A stretch of DNA of 64,000 nucleotides. Origin: Spartobacteria bacterium. Lineage in GTDB: Bacteria > Verrucomicrobiota > Verrucomicrobiia > Chthoniobacterales > Chthoniobacteraceae. The notes under the pieces were generated by a model. The model did not search any database, was not told where the DNA came from, and saw only the letters and a list, made by a program, of their open reading frames with translations. The position numbers and the translations under genes were made by a program. The DNA lies in NCBI GenBank assembly GCA_021324395.1, contig JAJPJG010000023.1:1-64000 (forward strand). The letters are read 5' to 3'. This document shows, piece by piece, positions 54,121-63,172 of this stretch (positions are counted from its first letter, which is position 1; each line of letters opens with the position of its first letter).

Positions 54121-55210
54121 CAGGTTTTAGAATAGGATGATCGAGCCAGAATGGGTCGGCCACTCCGGCGCGGTAGGCTTCGAGTGCGCCGGGTGACGAG
54201 TTAACCCGCAGGTTGCTATAAGTCTCGTCTTCGTTTTGCCACCGTTCGTGCCAAAAGACGGCAGCTTTGACGTTGGGATACTTCTTTATAGTCGCAAATG
54301 CTTCCCTGATGTAATCGGCCTTGCTACCGGAATTCGGGAATTCCCCGATGCCCCATTCGGCGAGCATGATTGGCTTTTTCGGATCGATGAGCATGAGTTC
54401 CTTGTAAGGCCAGTCGAGGAGCGGCGGGAAAGGTGACCACTTATCTTCCGCGTATTGCTGACCGTAAACACTCATCCCCAACCAGTCGACATAATCGGAA
54501 CCGGGATAGTATTGCGCGGCGAGATTCCAGGTATCCTGCGGGATGGAGTAATTCATCAAGTGCAGCACCCAGATGATGTTTGTCGCTCCGCGCGCGCGGA
54601 CACGATCGACCACGTAACGATACGCCTTTTTAAAGGTTTCCGGACCTTCGTATCTAGGTGGTTTGGTATTCGGTATCACTTTCGAGCCACCGTAGAAAAG
54701 CCCGGACCACGGAAACCAGCTTCCATTCATCTCATTGCAAAACGAGACAAAGAGCGGCTGCTTAAAATCGCGCGCGGCATCCGCCCATTTATCGATGTAG
54801 CCGTCCCACATGCCCGAAAGAATGTTAGTGAGTGAAAACTTATCGAGATACACCTTCGGATTGATATCAGGGTCGAGTTCGTTGTAAGGGCGATCCCATG
54901 GCGACCAATAGACCATCGGGACGGAACCATGCCGCCAGATCAAGTTCACATTTGCCGTCGGAAAGCTTTGCTCGCCCCAGTAGCTCGATGAGGCGACGAT
55001 TGCCTGATGTTTTCCGACAAGACTTTCGAAGCCTTCTATTTGCTCGAGAGTTACATCGTCTTCGGTATCGCCAAAATCGACATAAGCGCCCGTGTAGGCG
55101 CCTTCGGCAGGAATTACGATCTGCTGCGGCGCATTTGGATCTGCGACTGGCCTAGATTTGCTGCAAGCACACAGCACAATAGCTATGGCAAAAGGTATGG
55201 CTCGCTTCAT
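54101..55210 (-). CDS. GH26-like glycoside hydrolase lipoprotein
   Basis: Start at 55210 gives 369 residues with a lipoprotein signal (IVLCAC, cysteine 16). The middle shows an (alpha/beta)-barrel with FVSFCNEMNGSWFPW (acid/base Glu) and IMLAEWG (nucleophile Glu), as in GH26 beta-mannanases and related EPS-trimming enzymes. The start codon overlaps the stop of the GH18-deacetylase-GT2 gene by four bases (ATGA), so it is likely part of the same polysaccharide machine. Its 3' end overlaps the convergent cyclase-fold gene by about 20 bases. Substrate is not certain. Confidence 0.85.
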   Translation of the reverse strand: MKRAIPFAIAIVLCACSKSRPVADPNAPQQIVIPAEGAYTGAYVDFGDTEDDVTLEQIEGFESLVGKHQAIVASSSYWGEQSFPTANVNLIWRHGSVPMVYWSPWDRPYNELDPDINPKVYLDKFSLTNILSGMWDGYIDKWADAARDFKQPLFVSFCNEMNGSWFPWSGLFYGGSKVIPNTKPPRYEGPETFKKAYRYVVDRVRARGATNIIWVLHLMNYSIPQDTWNLAAQYYPGSDYVDWLGMSVYGQQYAEDKWSPFPPLLDWPYKELMLIDPKKPIMLAEWGIGEFPNSGSKADYIREAFATIKKYPNVKAAVFWHERWQNEDETYSNLRVNSSPGALEAYRAGVADPFWLDHPILKPATARGK

Positions 55211-58200
55211 CCTACTCGCACGGGCACCGAAGCGGTGCGTTCCAATTTGCCCCAAGTTACCCATGCACCTTTTATAGCTTTGTATAGCGCGCGCCAGATA
55301 ACCCAGCTAAGCAGCGGGCGATAGATCAAACGCATAGGAATAATGATCCAGGCTTTGAGCAGCTTCTCGCCATCGAGCCAGCATGCCATCAACGCGAGAA
55401 GAAAATCTGTAACCAGGAAAGTTACAAAATAATACCACATTGCCATGCCTCCGCCTGTAAGCAGGGATAGGATTAGCAATCCATCGACGATAGGTGTGAT
55501 TGCGACGAGGATGATTTGGAAGAACCAGATACTCGGCAGGCTGAACCATCCAAGCGCCTTGTATTGCGGGTTAAAAACAAGATCGCGATGTTTCCACAGG
55601 CATTGCAGCGTTCCAAACGCCCAGCGGAAGCGCTGCTTTGCGAGTGTCGCGACAGTCTCGGGTGCTTCCGTCCATGCGACCGCATCGGGCGTGTAAGCGA
55701 TGCGATAGCCTTGTCTGTGCAAGTTCAAGGTGAGGTCGGTGTCCTCCGCCAGCGTGTCGAGTGAGAAGCCGCCGGCTGCTTCTAGCGCAGTTTTGCGCAA
55801 TGCGCTGATTGCGCCTGGTGCGACGGTGATGCAGTTCCAAACGTCGTAAGCACGACGGTCGAGATTAAACCCACAGACATATTCGAGCGACTGGCAGCGC
55901 GCGATGAAGCTGCGCAAATTTCCGACTTTTGCATGACCGGAGACCGCGCCGAGTTTCGGATCGTGGAGCGGCAGCACTAGCTCACCCAGGGTGACGCGAT
56001 CGAAATGCGTATCCGCATCCAGAAACACGAGCACCTCGTTTTTTGCTTCGGCTACACCACGCTGGAGCGCTTTCGACTTCCCGCCGTTCGGCTGCCAAAT
56101 GAGGCGAATGCGCTTATCGAGAAAAGCGGCACGCCGCACTTCGTCGGAGGTGTTGTCGCTTGAACCGTCATCTATAACGAGAATATCGAGATCACCTTTG
56201 TAGTCGGTATCGGTCACGGAACGCAGCGTTGCCTGGATGACTTTGCCCTCATTGTAGGCGGCAATGATGACGCTGAGTGGCGGCGCGAATGGGGGTTCGT
56301 TTGTTATATCTTTTTTGCGGTGGTGCAATGAGGCGAGTAGCGCGACGACGATCGTGCGCAGCAAAATGAGAGCGGTCGCTGCGATCATAAACGCCCACGT
56401 AAATTGCTCGATTGCATGCCAGATGTGAAAACCGGTGCCGGTAACGATGCGGGTAAGCGAGTCGGCATCTCTTTTAACAACCGGCATTAAATCGTCGCGC
56501 GGAATATCGAGCAGTTCGCTCAGCGGCACGATGCGATCGCCACGTGTCTGCAGCCAATCAATGATCTTTGGCAACGCTTCTATCGTTTGCTGACGATTGC
56601 CGCCGGCATCGTGCAAAAGAATGATGCTGCCATCGCGTCGAAGCTGTTTGATGCGATCGACGATGACATCGGCGCCGGGCCGCGCCCAGTCCTCGGGATC
56701 GATTTTTTCGAGCACGATCAAATAGCCGAGGTCGTCCTGCACAAGCTTCAATGGCGCGAGTTCCTCAAGCTGGCTCGGGGTTGAATCGGCGTTATAGGGC
56801 GGGCGGAAAAGCGTCGTCGACCGACCGGTAATGCTTTCGATCAGGCGTTGTGTCGCGTTTAACTCAATCCGAATCTGCTGCGCGCCAATTTCCGCGAGGT
56901 TCGGATGGGTATAGGTGTGGTTGCCGATCTCATGTCCTTCCTCGACGACGCGTCGCACCAGCCCGGGATATTGCTCGGCCTGGCGACCGACTAGAAAGAA
57001 CGCCGCTTTCACGCCGCGCGCTTTTAAAATATCGAGAACTTGCGGCGTCCATTTCGGATCCGGGCCGTCATCGAAGGTTAACGCCACCTCGTGTTCGCCG
57101 CCGGCGCCTTGATGATACAAAATCGGATAAGTCGGGAAGCCTTTTTGAGGATCGGGATCGTCAGTGTAGGTTTCGACAAAACGGCCGTTCTCTCCGATCC
57201 TCACATCGCGCACGCCGTTGTCGCGTGTATCATCAACAGTCACGATTTCGCCCTGTCCGACGTTCGTAATCATATCGGTCGCGGACATTTTTTTTAGCCG
57301 GTTGATTTCTGCAGCTGGAATATCGTCGATGTTTTTCCACGAGAGCACGCCCCAGATTTGCGGGTCTTCGGTTCCAAGTCGGGTGACCGCGAGACCGCCG
57401 AGTTGCGACCAGCGCACTGCACGCAGTTGATTTAAAAACGTGATCGCATCGAGAAAACAGATCGTGTGATCGCCCTTTGGTTCCTGATATGAAAAAAATG
57501 GATTGAAACTCGGTGCGGCGGTTTCAATTTTCGCAATGCCCGCGTAGCTCGCGCGGCTCATTGCATCGCAAAACGAAATCGACTCGGCAGCTTTGTTGGC
57601 CGTTGACCAGTCGTAGCCATACGTGCCGATTGCGCCGATCCATTGCTGCGGATCGCCGTAGCCTGCGATGACGCTGAGCCAGCCCTCGAACCAATCCTGC
57701 GACGCGATAGGACCGGGCTTATCGGTGTCGGTCGTTTCGTCATAAAGCATCGCGACGAAGTGATCGGCGTGATCGGCGAGCGACTCGAGATCGTAAACGC
57801 CGAATTCATCGCCCATGGGCACCATCAGCCAGAGCTCCTTGTCCACCGCGTGCAGCGCATCGGACATTTTAATGAGCAAATCGGTAACCTGTTTTTGATA
57901 GGCGGGATCGAGTTGCTCCCAATCTACAACCACGCCGCCGGCCTTTGCGTCATCGAGCGCTTTGAGTAGATCGACAATGAATTTGTTGCGATGCTCGGCC
58001 GCCCCGTTGGCGAGATTTTCGACAGCTTCCGGTTGCCAAACATTTTCAACCAAATTGTTTAACAGTGGCATCAGCACCAGCCCTTTGCTTGCTGCGAGAT
58101 GCTCCACGCGGACGTCTTCCTCCACGCGCAACGTGCCATTCACATCGACGAGCGACATCCACTCGGGACAAACATGCGTCAACTGGTTCGCGTGCGTCTC

Positions 58201-58593
58201 GAGAGAGTTGTAGCTGTTCGGATCCCAGTCGACGTAAAAGCCGAGTCGAATCTCGGAAAATTTCCGCGGCTTCGTGTGCAGTTGCTCGCGCAATTTCGCG
58301 AGCCGCGCCTGTTCGGCTTGCGTTTTGGGAAAAAACTTCTGCCACGCTTCCGCATTCGCCGCCGTTTGCGACGCCGCATTTTGCTGCTGCAACGCCCGAA
58401 GCTGCCCTTTCAACTTTCGCACCGACGCAGGCAACTGCAGTTCCGGGCGCACAAACAGCGCCTGCACGAACAACACGATGCCGACGAAAAGCAAAATGCC
58501 ACCGATCAGCAGCGCGATGCGCAGCCGCGTCCAGCGCTTGCCGTGCGGATCGAGAAAAACGAAAGGAGATGCGTCGTCGCCGCGATGTTTCAT
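55207..58593 (-). CDS. GH18-polysaccharide deacetylase-GT2 fusion, membrane
   Basis: The 1128-residue protein has a membrane helix (about 25-48), then a GH18-like domain (about 115-430) with VVVDWEQ (acid Glu near 222), a NodB/CE4 domain (about 500-710) with TFDDGPDPKWTP and HTYTHPNL metal sites, a membrane helix near 735-755, then a GT2 domain (about 775-1000) with SVIIAAYNEG, VFLDADT and QRFRWAFG, ended by more membrane helices. The three activities synthesise, deacetylate and trim a polysaccharide in one chain. The polymer is probably poly-N-acetylglucosamine-like, inferred from the PgaB/PgaC parallels. The next gene is a coupled GH26 lipoprotein. Confidence 0.9.
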   Translation of the reverse strand: MKHRGDDASPFVFLDPHGKRWTRLRIALLIGGILLFVGIVLFVQALFVRPELQLPASVRKLKGQLRALQQQNAASQTAANAEAWQKFFPKTQAEQARLAKLREQLHTKPRKFSEIRLGFYVDWDPNSYNSLETHANQLTHVCPEWMSLVDVNGTLRVEEDVRVEHLAASKGLVLMPLLNNLVENVWQPEAVENLANGAAEHRNKFIVDLLKALDDAKAGGVVVDWEQLDPAYQKQVTDLLIKMSDALHAVDKELWLMVPMGDEFGVYDLESLADHADHFVAMLYDETTDTDKPGPIASQDWFEGWLSVIAGYGDPQQWIGAIGTYGYDWSTANKAAESISFCDAMSRASYAGIAKIETAAPSFNPFFSYQEPKGDHTICFLDAITFLNQLRAVRWSQLGGLAVTRLGTEDPQIWGVLSWKNIDDIPAAEINRLKKMSATDMITNVGQGEIVTVDDTRDNGVRDVRIGENGRFVETYTDDPDPQKGFPTYPILYHQGAGGEHEVALTFDDGPDPKWTPQVLDILKARGVKAAFFLVGRQAEQYPGLVRRVVEEGHEIGNHTYTHPNLAEIGAQQIRIELNATQRLIESITGRSTTLFRPPYNADSTPSQLEELAPLKLVQDDLGYLIVLEKIDPEDWARPGADVIVDRIKQLRRDGSIILLHDAGGNRQQTIEALPKIIDWLQTRGDRIVPLSELLDIPRDDLMPVVKRDADSLTRIVTGTGFHIWHAIEQFTWAFMIAATALILLRTIVVALLASLHHRKKDITNEPPFAPPLSVIIAAYNEGKVIQATLRSVTDTDYKGDLDILVIDDGSSDNTSDEVRRAAFLDKRIRLIWQPNGGKSKALQRGVAEAKNEVLVFLDADTHFDRVTLGELVLPLHDPKLGAVSGHAKVGNLRSFIARCQSLEYVCGFNLDRRAYDVWNCITVAPGAISALRKTALEAAGGFSLDTLAEDTDLTLNLHRQGYRIAYTPDAVAWTEAPETVATLAKQRFRWAFGTLQCLWKHRDLVFNPQYKALGWFSLPSIWFFQIILVAITPIVDGLLILSLLTGGGMAMWYYFVTFLVTDFLLALMACWLDGEKLLKAWIIIPMRLIYRPLLSWVIWRALYKAIKGAWVTWGKLERTASVPVRVG

Positions 58594-58599
58594 GCGCGA

Positions 58600-59448
58600 T
58601 TAGCGGCGGTCGAAACGAAAAAACGCGTGTGCATTTTTCGTGGTTTGCGCGGCGATTTCGTCGAGTGTTGTTCCGCGGAGCGCGGCGATTTTTTCCGCGA
58701 CCAATCGTGTGTGCGCCGGCTCGCAGCGCTTGCCGCGAAACGGCACCGGCGCGAGATACGGACAGTCGGTTTCGACCATGAAATGCTCCGCGCCGACACG
58801 CGTCGCGACCTCATGAACGATAGGCGCGTTTTTAAAAGTCACGATGCCTGTAAACGAAACCATGTGACCAAGACCGATGACTTCCTGCGCCTGTTCAAGA
58901 TTATTTCCGAAGCAGTGAAAAACGCCGCGCAGTCTGCCCGTGTAATTTTTTAAAATGGCGAGCGTGTCGTCCCAGGCATCGCGCTGGTGAATGACCACGT
59001 TCAATCCGAGTTCCGCGGCAAGATCGAGTTGCGCGCGAAAAAGCGCCGCTTGTTTTCCTTTATACTCTGCATCTTCGATGTCGTGACCGAGGAAACGTGG
59101 GTCTGTAAATAGATGCACGGAAACCGGCCGCGAAGTGTCTAAGCCCGGCAATCGATGATAATCAAGCCCAGTTTCACCGATTCCCACGACGCGCGAATTT
59201 TTTGCCAGCTCGCGCAACGACGCGATCACCTCGGGTTCCACTTCCTCCGCCGAGGTCGGATGCACGCCGATCACCGCAAAAATATTCGGATATTTTTCCG
59301 CGAGCGCGACTGCTTTTCGACTGCTTTCCAGCGAAGTTCCGATCGTCACGATTCGCTCCACGCCCGCCGTTTGCGCCCGCGCGAGCACCTCCTCGAAATC
59401 GGCTGCGAAATCCGGGTAATCGAGATGCGCGTGGGTATCGATGATCAT
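58600..59448 (-). CDS. tatD: TatD-family metal-dependent hydrolase
   Basis: The 282-residue protein starts DTHAHLDYPDF at residues 4-14 and has the TatD metal sites (GIGETGLDYHR near 92-102, VIHQRDAWDD near 150 and FHCFGNNLEQA near 180), and the C-terminal VETDCPYLAP. These enzymes act as 3'-5' DNases/RNases or quality-control hydrolases. It precedes the GH18-deacetylase-GT2 gene by 6 bases on the same strand, and the zinc-ribbon gene lies just upstream. Confidence 0.96.
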   Translation of the reverse strand: MIIDTHAHLDYPDFAADFEEVLARAQTAGVERIVTIGTSLESSRKAVALAEKYPNIFAVIGVHPTSAEEVEPEVIASLRELAKNSRVVGIGETGLDYHRLPGLDTSRPVSVHLFTDPRFLGHDIEDAEYKGKQAALFRAQLDLAAELGLNVVIHQRDAWDDTLAILKNYTGRLRGVFHCFGNNLEQAQEVIGLGHMVSFTGIVTFKNAPIVHEVATRVGAEHFMVETDCPYLAPVPFRGKRCEPAHTRLVAEKIAALRGTTLDEIAAQTTKNAHAFFRFDRR

Positions 59449-59481
59449 CTGAAAAACGGCCGCTGCGTCAGCGGACGGTCA

Positions 59482-59712
59482 TCAAAGCAAATCCTGTGCG
59501 GTAACCGAGCGCTGTTCGCGTGCACCGAGCAACCGCGCCTGCGCGATCACGTTTTCCGATTCCTCGTCAAAGCGATAGCCGTAGCAATTCGGGCAGGTCG
59601 CCACGCGCTCCGACACGATCGAATCGCAGCCTTCGCACACTTTGTAATGATGAGCGCTGGCGATGATTTTCTCCGCGCGTGCAGCGCGGTCGATGGGAAG
59701 CGGGTCGTTCAT
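59482..59712 (-). CDS. Small zinc-ribbon-like protein
   Basis: The 76-residue protein has two Cys pairs (CEGC near 26-29 and CPNC near 40-43), as in a zinc ribbon, within an acidic, helical context. It starts at ATG 59712, 33 bases upstream of tatD on the same strand, and looks like a first operon gene. It may be a nucleic-acid-binding or assembly factor; I do not recognise it further. Confidence 0.7.
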   Translation of the reverse strand: MNDPLPIDRAARAEKIIASAHHYKVCEGCDSIVSERVATCPNCYGYRFDEESENVIAQARLLGAREQRSVTAQDLL

Positions 59713-59834
59713 GAGCGGAGGCGGAGCATAACACAGCGCCGTTCCGTTTCAACTGCGACGGTGCGCCGCGGTTAAAATCAAAACAGCGCGAAATTTTGAT
59801 AGTCGCGTTGCGTCGGTGTTCGTTAGTTTGCCGC

Positions 59835-61112
59835 ATGCTCGACATTCGGCTCATTCGCGAAAATCCAACGTTCGTCAAAGAGCGCCTCGCCACTCGTGGC
59901 GGCGGCGCGGAGTCGATGATCGACGAAATCCTCGATTGCGATAAAGAGCGCCGCGCGCTCGAAACGCGGCTCCAGCAGCTCAACGCAGATCGGAAACGCA
60001 TTTCCAAGGAAATCGGCATGCGCAAAGGAAAAGGCGAGTCGACGACGGACCTCGAGGATCAGGTGCGCGGCTTTGGCGATGACATTGCATTACTCAACCA
60101 AAAGACCGCGGAAGCCGACACGAAGCAGCGCGATTTGCTTTTGCAGTTGCCAAATATCCCGCACGAAAAAGCGATCATCGGTCGCGATGCGGGCGAAAAT
60201 CCGGTCGTGAAAACATGGGGCGAAAAGCCGCAGTTCGCGCATCCGATTTTTGATCATGTCACGATCGCCGAGAAAGTCTCGCTGCTGGATCTCGAACGCG
60301 CGACGCGGATGAGCGGCAGCGGTTTCGTTTGTTTTACGGGTGCTGGCGCAAAGCTGGAGCGGGCGCTGATCAATTTCATGCTCGATTTGCACACGGAGCA
60401 GCACGGCTATCTGGAAATGTCGCCGCCATTTTTGGTCCGGCGCGATCCGCTGATCGGCACCTCGCAGTTGCCGAAATTCGAGGAGCAGCTTTATCGCGCC
60501 GAGCGCGACGATCTTTTTCTTGCACCGACCGCGGAAGTGCCGGTGACGAATTTTCATCGCGAGGAAATTTTGACGCTCGATGAGCTGCCGAAAAAATACG
60601 TCGCCTACACGCCGTGCTTTCGGCGGGAAGCTGGCGCAGCGGGTGTCGGCTCGCGCGGGCTCATTCGCGTGCATCAGTTCGACAAAGTCGAGCTGGTGAA
60701 AATTGCCATGCCGGAAAAATCATTCGACGAACTCGAATCGCTGACAGCCGACGCGGAAAAAGTTTTACAACTGCTCGGCCTGCACTACCGCATTATCGAG
60801 CTTTGCACCGGTGACGTCGGCTTTGGTGCCGCAAAAACTTACGACATCGAAGTCTGGTCGCCCGGACAAAACGCGTATCTCGAAGTTTCGAGCTGTTCGA
60901 ATTTCACCGACTTCCAGGCGCGCCGGATGAATCTACGTTTCAAGGACGCCGACGGAAAAAACAGATTTTGCCATACTTTAAACGGATCGGGAACTGCGCT
61001 TCCGCGCCTCTTCGTCGCGCTTTTGGAAAACGGACAGCAAGCCGACGGCTCAATCAAAATTCCAGAGCCGCTGCAACCTTACTTCGGCGCAAAACAGATC
61101 GCCGGCGTTTAA
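59835..61112 (+). CDS. serS: Seryl-tRNA synthetase
   Basis: From ATG 59835 (an upstream frame exists but adds only 13 codons) the product is 425 residues. It has the N-terminal coiled-coil tRNA arm (about 30-105), class II motif 1-3 segments (ELPKKYVAYTPCFRREAGAAGVGSRGLIRVHQF; YLEVSSCSNFTDFQARRM; LNGSGTALPRLFVALLENGQQ) and serine site residues. It charges tRNA(Ser) and tRNA(Sec). Its stop abuts the stop of the convergent GYF gene. I see no T-box or other leader. Confidence 0.98.
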   Translation: MLDIRLIRENPTFVKERLATRGGGAESMIDEILDCDKERRALETRLQQLNADRKRISKEIGMRKGKGESTTDLEDQVRGFGDDIALLNQKTAEADTKQRDLLLQLPNIPHEKAIIGRDAGENPVVKTWGEKPQFAHPIFDHVTIAEKVSLLDLERATRMSGSGFVCFTGAGAKLERALINFMLDLHTEQHGYLEMSPPFLVRRDPLIGTSQLPKFEEQLYRAERDDLFLAPTAEVPVTNFHREEILTLDELPKKYVAYTPCFRREAGAAGVGSRGLIRVHQFDKVELVKIAMPEKSFDELESLTADAEKVLQLLGLHYRIIELCTGDVGFGAAKTYDIEVWSPGQNAYLEVSSCSNFTDFQARRMNLRFKDADGKNRFCHTLNGSGTALPRLFVALLENGQQADGSIKIPEPLQPYFGAKQIAGV

Positions 61113-61625
61113 TCAGTAGGTTTTTGCTGAAAGCTCTGCGAGACGCGCTTCGAGTTTTTCGCAGCGCAACTCCGCGGCTTCGCGCGCGCGGCGCTCCTCG
61201 AGCAAATTTTCCTCAAGATCGCGAATGCGCTGCTGCAGGCTGAGCCGGATGCTCGTGCGCACCGGTTGTTCCTCCTCCGGCGCAGGCGGCTGCAATTCCG
61301 CAATGTCGCGCACGGGGCGGTCACTGCCGTCTTTGCAATTCGTGATCAACGTATCGCCGGTAATTTCGCCCATCTGCAAAAACTCGCGCACCGCGCCGAG
61401 TGTCGTCGGGCCGTAGTATTGGTCCGGGCTCACTTCGATCAAAAAATCCATCTCGAGTTCCGGCACCATCGGCGCTTTTGTCCACGTCCGTTCGTCGGTG
61501 GAAACTTTGTCGAGCGGCGAGATTTGCGCGTCCAATGCCCATTGGCGGAGCAGGTCAAAAGTGATCGGTCCAAAAACCGATCCATCTTCCTGTTTCATCA
61601 AATACCATTTTTGCGTTTCGTCCAT
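61113..61625 (-). CDS. Protein with two GYF-type domains and a coiled-coil tail
   Basis: The 170-residue protein has two GYF_2-like units (about 5-50 with WYLMKQEDGSVFGPITFDLLRQW, and 60-108 with SPDQYYGPTTLGAVREFLQMGEI), then a coiled coil (about 125-168). GYF_2 domains bind proline-rich peptides and often sit with secreted or membrane proteins. No signal peptide or membrane segment is seen. It follows the LysM protein gene by one base on the same strand, so they are co-transcribed, suggesting joint function in the cell envelope. Confidence 0.85.
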   Translation of the reverse strand: MDETQKWYLMKQEDGSVFGPITFDLLRQWALDAQISPLDKVSTDERTWTKAPMVPELEMDFLIEVSPDQYYGPTTLGAVREFLQMGEITGDTLITNCKDGSDRPVRDIAELQPPAPEEEQPVRTSIRLSLQQRIRDLEENLLEERRAREAAELRCEKLEARLAELSAKTY

Positions 61626-61626
61626 T

Positions 61627-62115
61627 TTAGAGCTTGTTCTGTTTTGGTGATTCGGCGGGTTTAGGTGAGGGGATGATCAGCGTCTGGCCGATCTGCAATT
61701 TTCGTTCGTCTTCAATCTTATTCACTTTGAGCAATTCTGCCACGGTGACTTTATAATGCTTGGCAATGGAGATCAAAGTCTCGCCTTTGGCAATCACATG
61801 CTGCGCCGCGCCTTCGGGCAGAGCAGGGGCCGCTGTGGGCGATTCGGCTGGCGAAGCTTGAGGAGCCATTTCTGTTACCACCGGAGCCGGTGTCGATTGC
61901 GCGGCAGGATGAGTATTTTCGAGCAGTTGCGTCAGTTTTGCGACCTGCTCCGTGAGCGAATCAATCTGTTTTGATTGTTGCTCAACAAGTAAACGCAGCG
62001 TATGCAAGTCATCCGCGGCCGGAGTCGGCGACGCATCTTGCGCGCGTGAGGAAAATGCGCAGATAACGATGCAAAAAACCGTGAGGGAACGTGGCATCGC
62101 GAAGACAAATGTCAT
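61627..62115 (-). CDS. Secreted LysM protein
   Basis: ATGs at 62115 and 62097 are both possible; the second gives the cleaner signal peptide (MPRSLTVFCIVICAFSSRAQ), the first is used for the coordinates. A short coiled coil (about 40-70), a Pro/Ala-rich linker and a LysM domain (about 105-150: HVIAKGETLISIAKHYKVTVAELLKVN) follow, so it should bind peptidoglycan. It is divergent from the UBact gene with a 77-base gap holding a palindrome. Confidence 0.88.
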   Translation of the reverse strand: MTFVFAMPRSLTVFCIVICAFSSRAQDASPTPAADDLHTLRLLVEQQSKQIDSLTEQVAKLTQLLENTHPAAQSTPAPVVTEMAPQASPAESPTAAPALPEGAAQHVIAKGETLISIAKHYKVTVAELLKVNKIEDERKLQIGQTLIIPSPKPAESPKQNKL

Positions 62116-62123
62116 GTTCGCTT

Positions 62124-62138
62124 TGACTTAGCAAGTCA
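62124..62138. promoter_or_regulatory. Perfect 6-bp inverted repeat between the LysM and UBact genes
   Basis: TGACTT and AAGTCA flank AGC in the 77-base divergent gap. The left arm overlaps a TTGACT -35-like hexamer on the forward strand (62123-62128). It could be an operator controlling the UBact-proteasome operon. Not conserved elsewhere in the window. Confidence 0.4.
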
Positions 62139-62192
62139 TGTCATCGCAATTCCGCCGCTTGCGCTTTTCGCAAACATTCATAGACTTCATTC

Positions 62193-62369
62193 ATGCCTGA
62201 GAGGACGCAAAGACCTGTGAGTCCCGCTCCGTGGGGCCCGAAAGAGGGCGACAGCGGCGGGCCCAAAGCGCCAGACATCTCGAAACCGGACACGCGCGAT
62301 TTGCTCAAGCGAATGCGCAAAGTCGATCCGAACCAGTCGAAACGTTACCGTCAGCGCACCGGCCAATGA
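62193..62369 (+). CDS. ubact: UBact, a Pup-like protein modifier
   Basis: The 58-residue protein begins MPERTQRP, has a flexible Gly/Pro-rich middle, then a helical segment KPDTRDLLKRMRKVDPNQ (31-48) and the C-terminus RYRQRTG-Q58. This matches UBact of Verrucomicrobia and related phyla: a small disordered modifier whose C-terminal Gly-Gln/Glu would be ligated to target lysines by a PafA-like ligase. Its last codons overlap the prcB start (ATGA at 62366-62369). The ending in Gln implies a deamidase step before ligation. No ligase or unfoldase is in the window; they are probably beyond the right edge. Confidence 0.93.
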   Translation: MPERTQRPVSPAPWGPKEGDSGGPKAPDISKPDTRDLLKRMRKVDPNQSKRYRQRTGQ

Positions 62370-63172
62370 TGGAAGCGCGCGCGGGCGAACCGCAACGCAC
62401 GCCGATGCCCGAGGATTTTGCAGCACTGCTGCGACGGCAGGGGCATTTTCCGAATCTCCCGACGCAAGCCGCCGCATCGCAAACGAATTTTTTACAAACG
62501 CAAGCAACGACAATCCTCGCGTTCAAATTCGCCGACGGCGTGCTCGTTGCCGGCGACCGGCGTGCGACTGCGGGAAATGTCGTCGTTTACGATCGCGCAG
62601 ATAAAGTTCTGGAGATCGACGCGCACTCCCTGATGGCCATCGCCGGCGTGCCTGCGACCGCATGGGAAATGGCGCGCGTGCTCGAGCATTCGTTTCAATT
62701 TTACCGGCGCAGCCAGCTTCAGGAAATGAGCCTCGACGGCAAAGTTCGCGCTCTTTCGAAACTGCTGCGCGACAACTTCGGCTTCGTCATGCAAGGCGTC
62801 GGCATTGTCGTGCCGATCTTCGCGGCGTATGACGTCGGGAACAGCGCCGCGCGGCTTTATTTTTACGACGCAATGGGCGCGCAATTCGAGGTGGCGGATT
62901 ATGCGGCGACGGGCTCCGGCTCGGCGGCCGTGCGCAGTATTTTGTATTACGAAAACACGTGGGGCAAAAAGCCGCTGCAAAAATGGAAACACGACGACGC
63001 GGTGGTGCTGGCGCTGCAGGTGCTCGAAACCGCAGCCGAAGCGGACACTGCAACTGGCGGCGTCGATAAGCGGCGCGCGACGTTCCCAATTATTAAAACA
63101 ATTACCGAAGCCGGTATCACGACGTTACCGGAAAAAACGCTCGCGAAAATTTACAAAAAACAAGTCGGATGA
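62366..63172 (+). CDS. prcB: Proteasome beta subunit
   Basis: The ATG at 62366 overlaps the UBact stop; the frame is open further upstream but through the modifier. The product is 268 residues. The catalytic threonine is T48 (QA-TTILAF), preceded by a 47-residue propeptide, so the mature chain has about 221 residues. GDRRATAGN follows as in other beta subunits. It forms the proteolytic rings of the bacterial 20S proteasome and degrades tagged proteins in the cytoplasm. prcA overlaps by four bases. The order modifier-prcB-prcA is the same as pup-prcB-prcA of actinobacteria. Confidence 0.97.
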   Translation: MMEARAGEPQRTPMPEDFAALLRRQGHFPNLPTQAAASQTNFLQTQATTILAFKFADGVLVAGDRRATAGNVVVYDRADKVLEIDAHSLMAIAGVPATAWEMARVLEHSFQFYRRSQLQEMSLDGKVRALSKLLRDNFGFVMQGVGIVVPIFAAYDVGNSAARLYFYDAMGAQFEVADYAATGSGSAAVRSILYYENTWGKKPLQKWKHDDAVVLALQVLETAAEADTATGGVDKRRATFPIIKTITEAGITTLPEKTLAKIYKKQVG

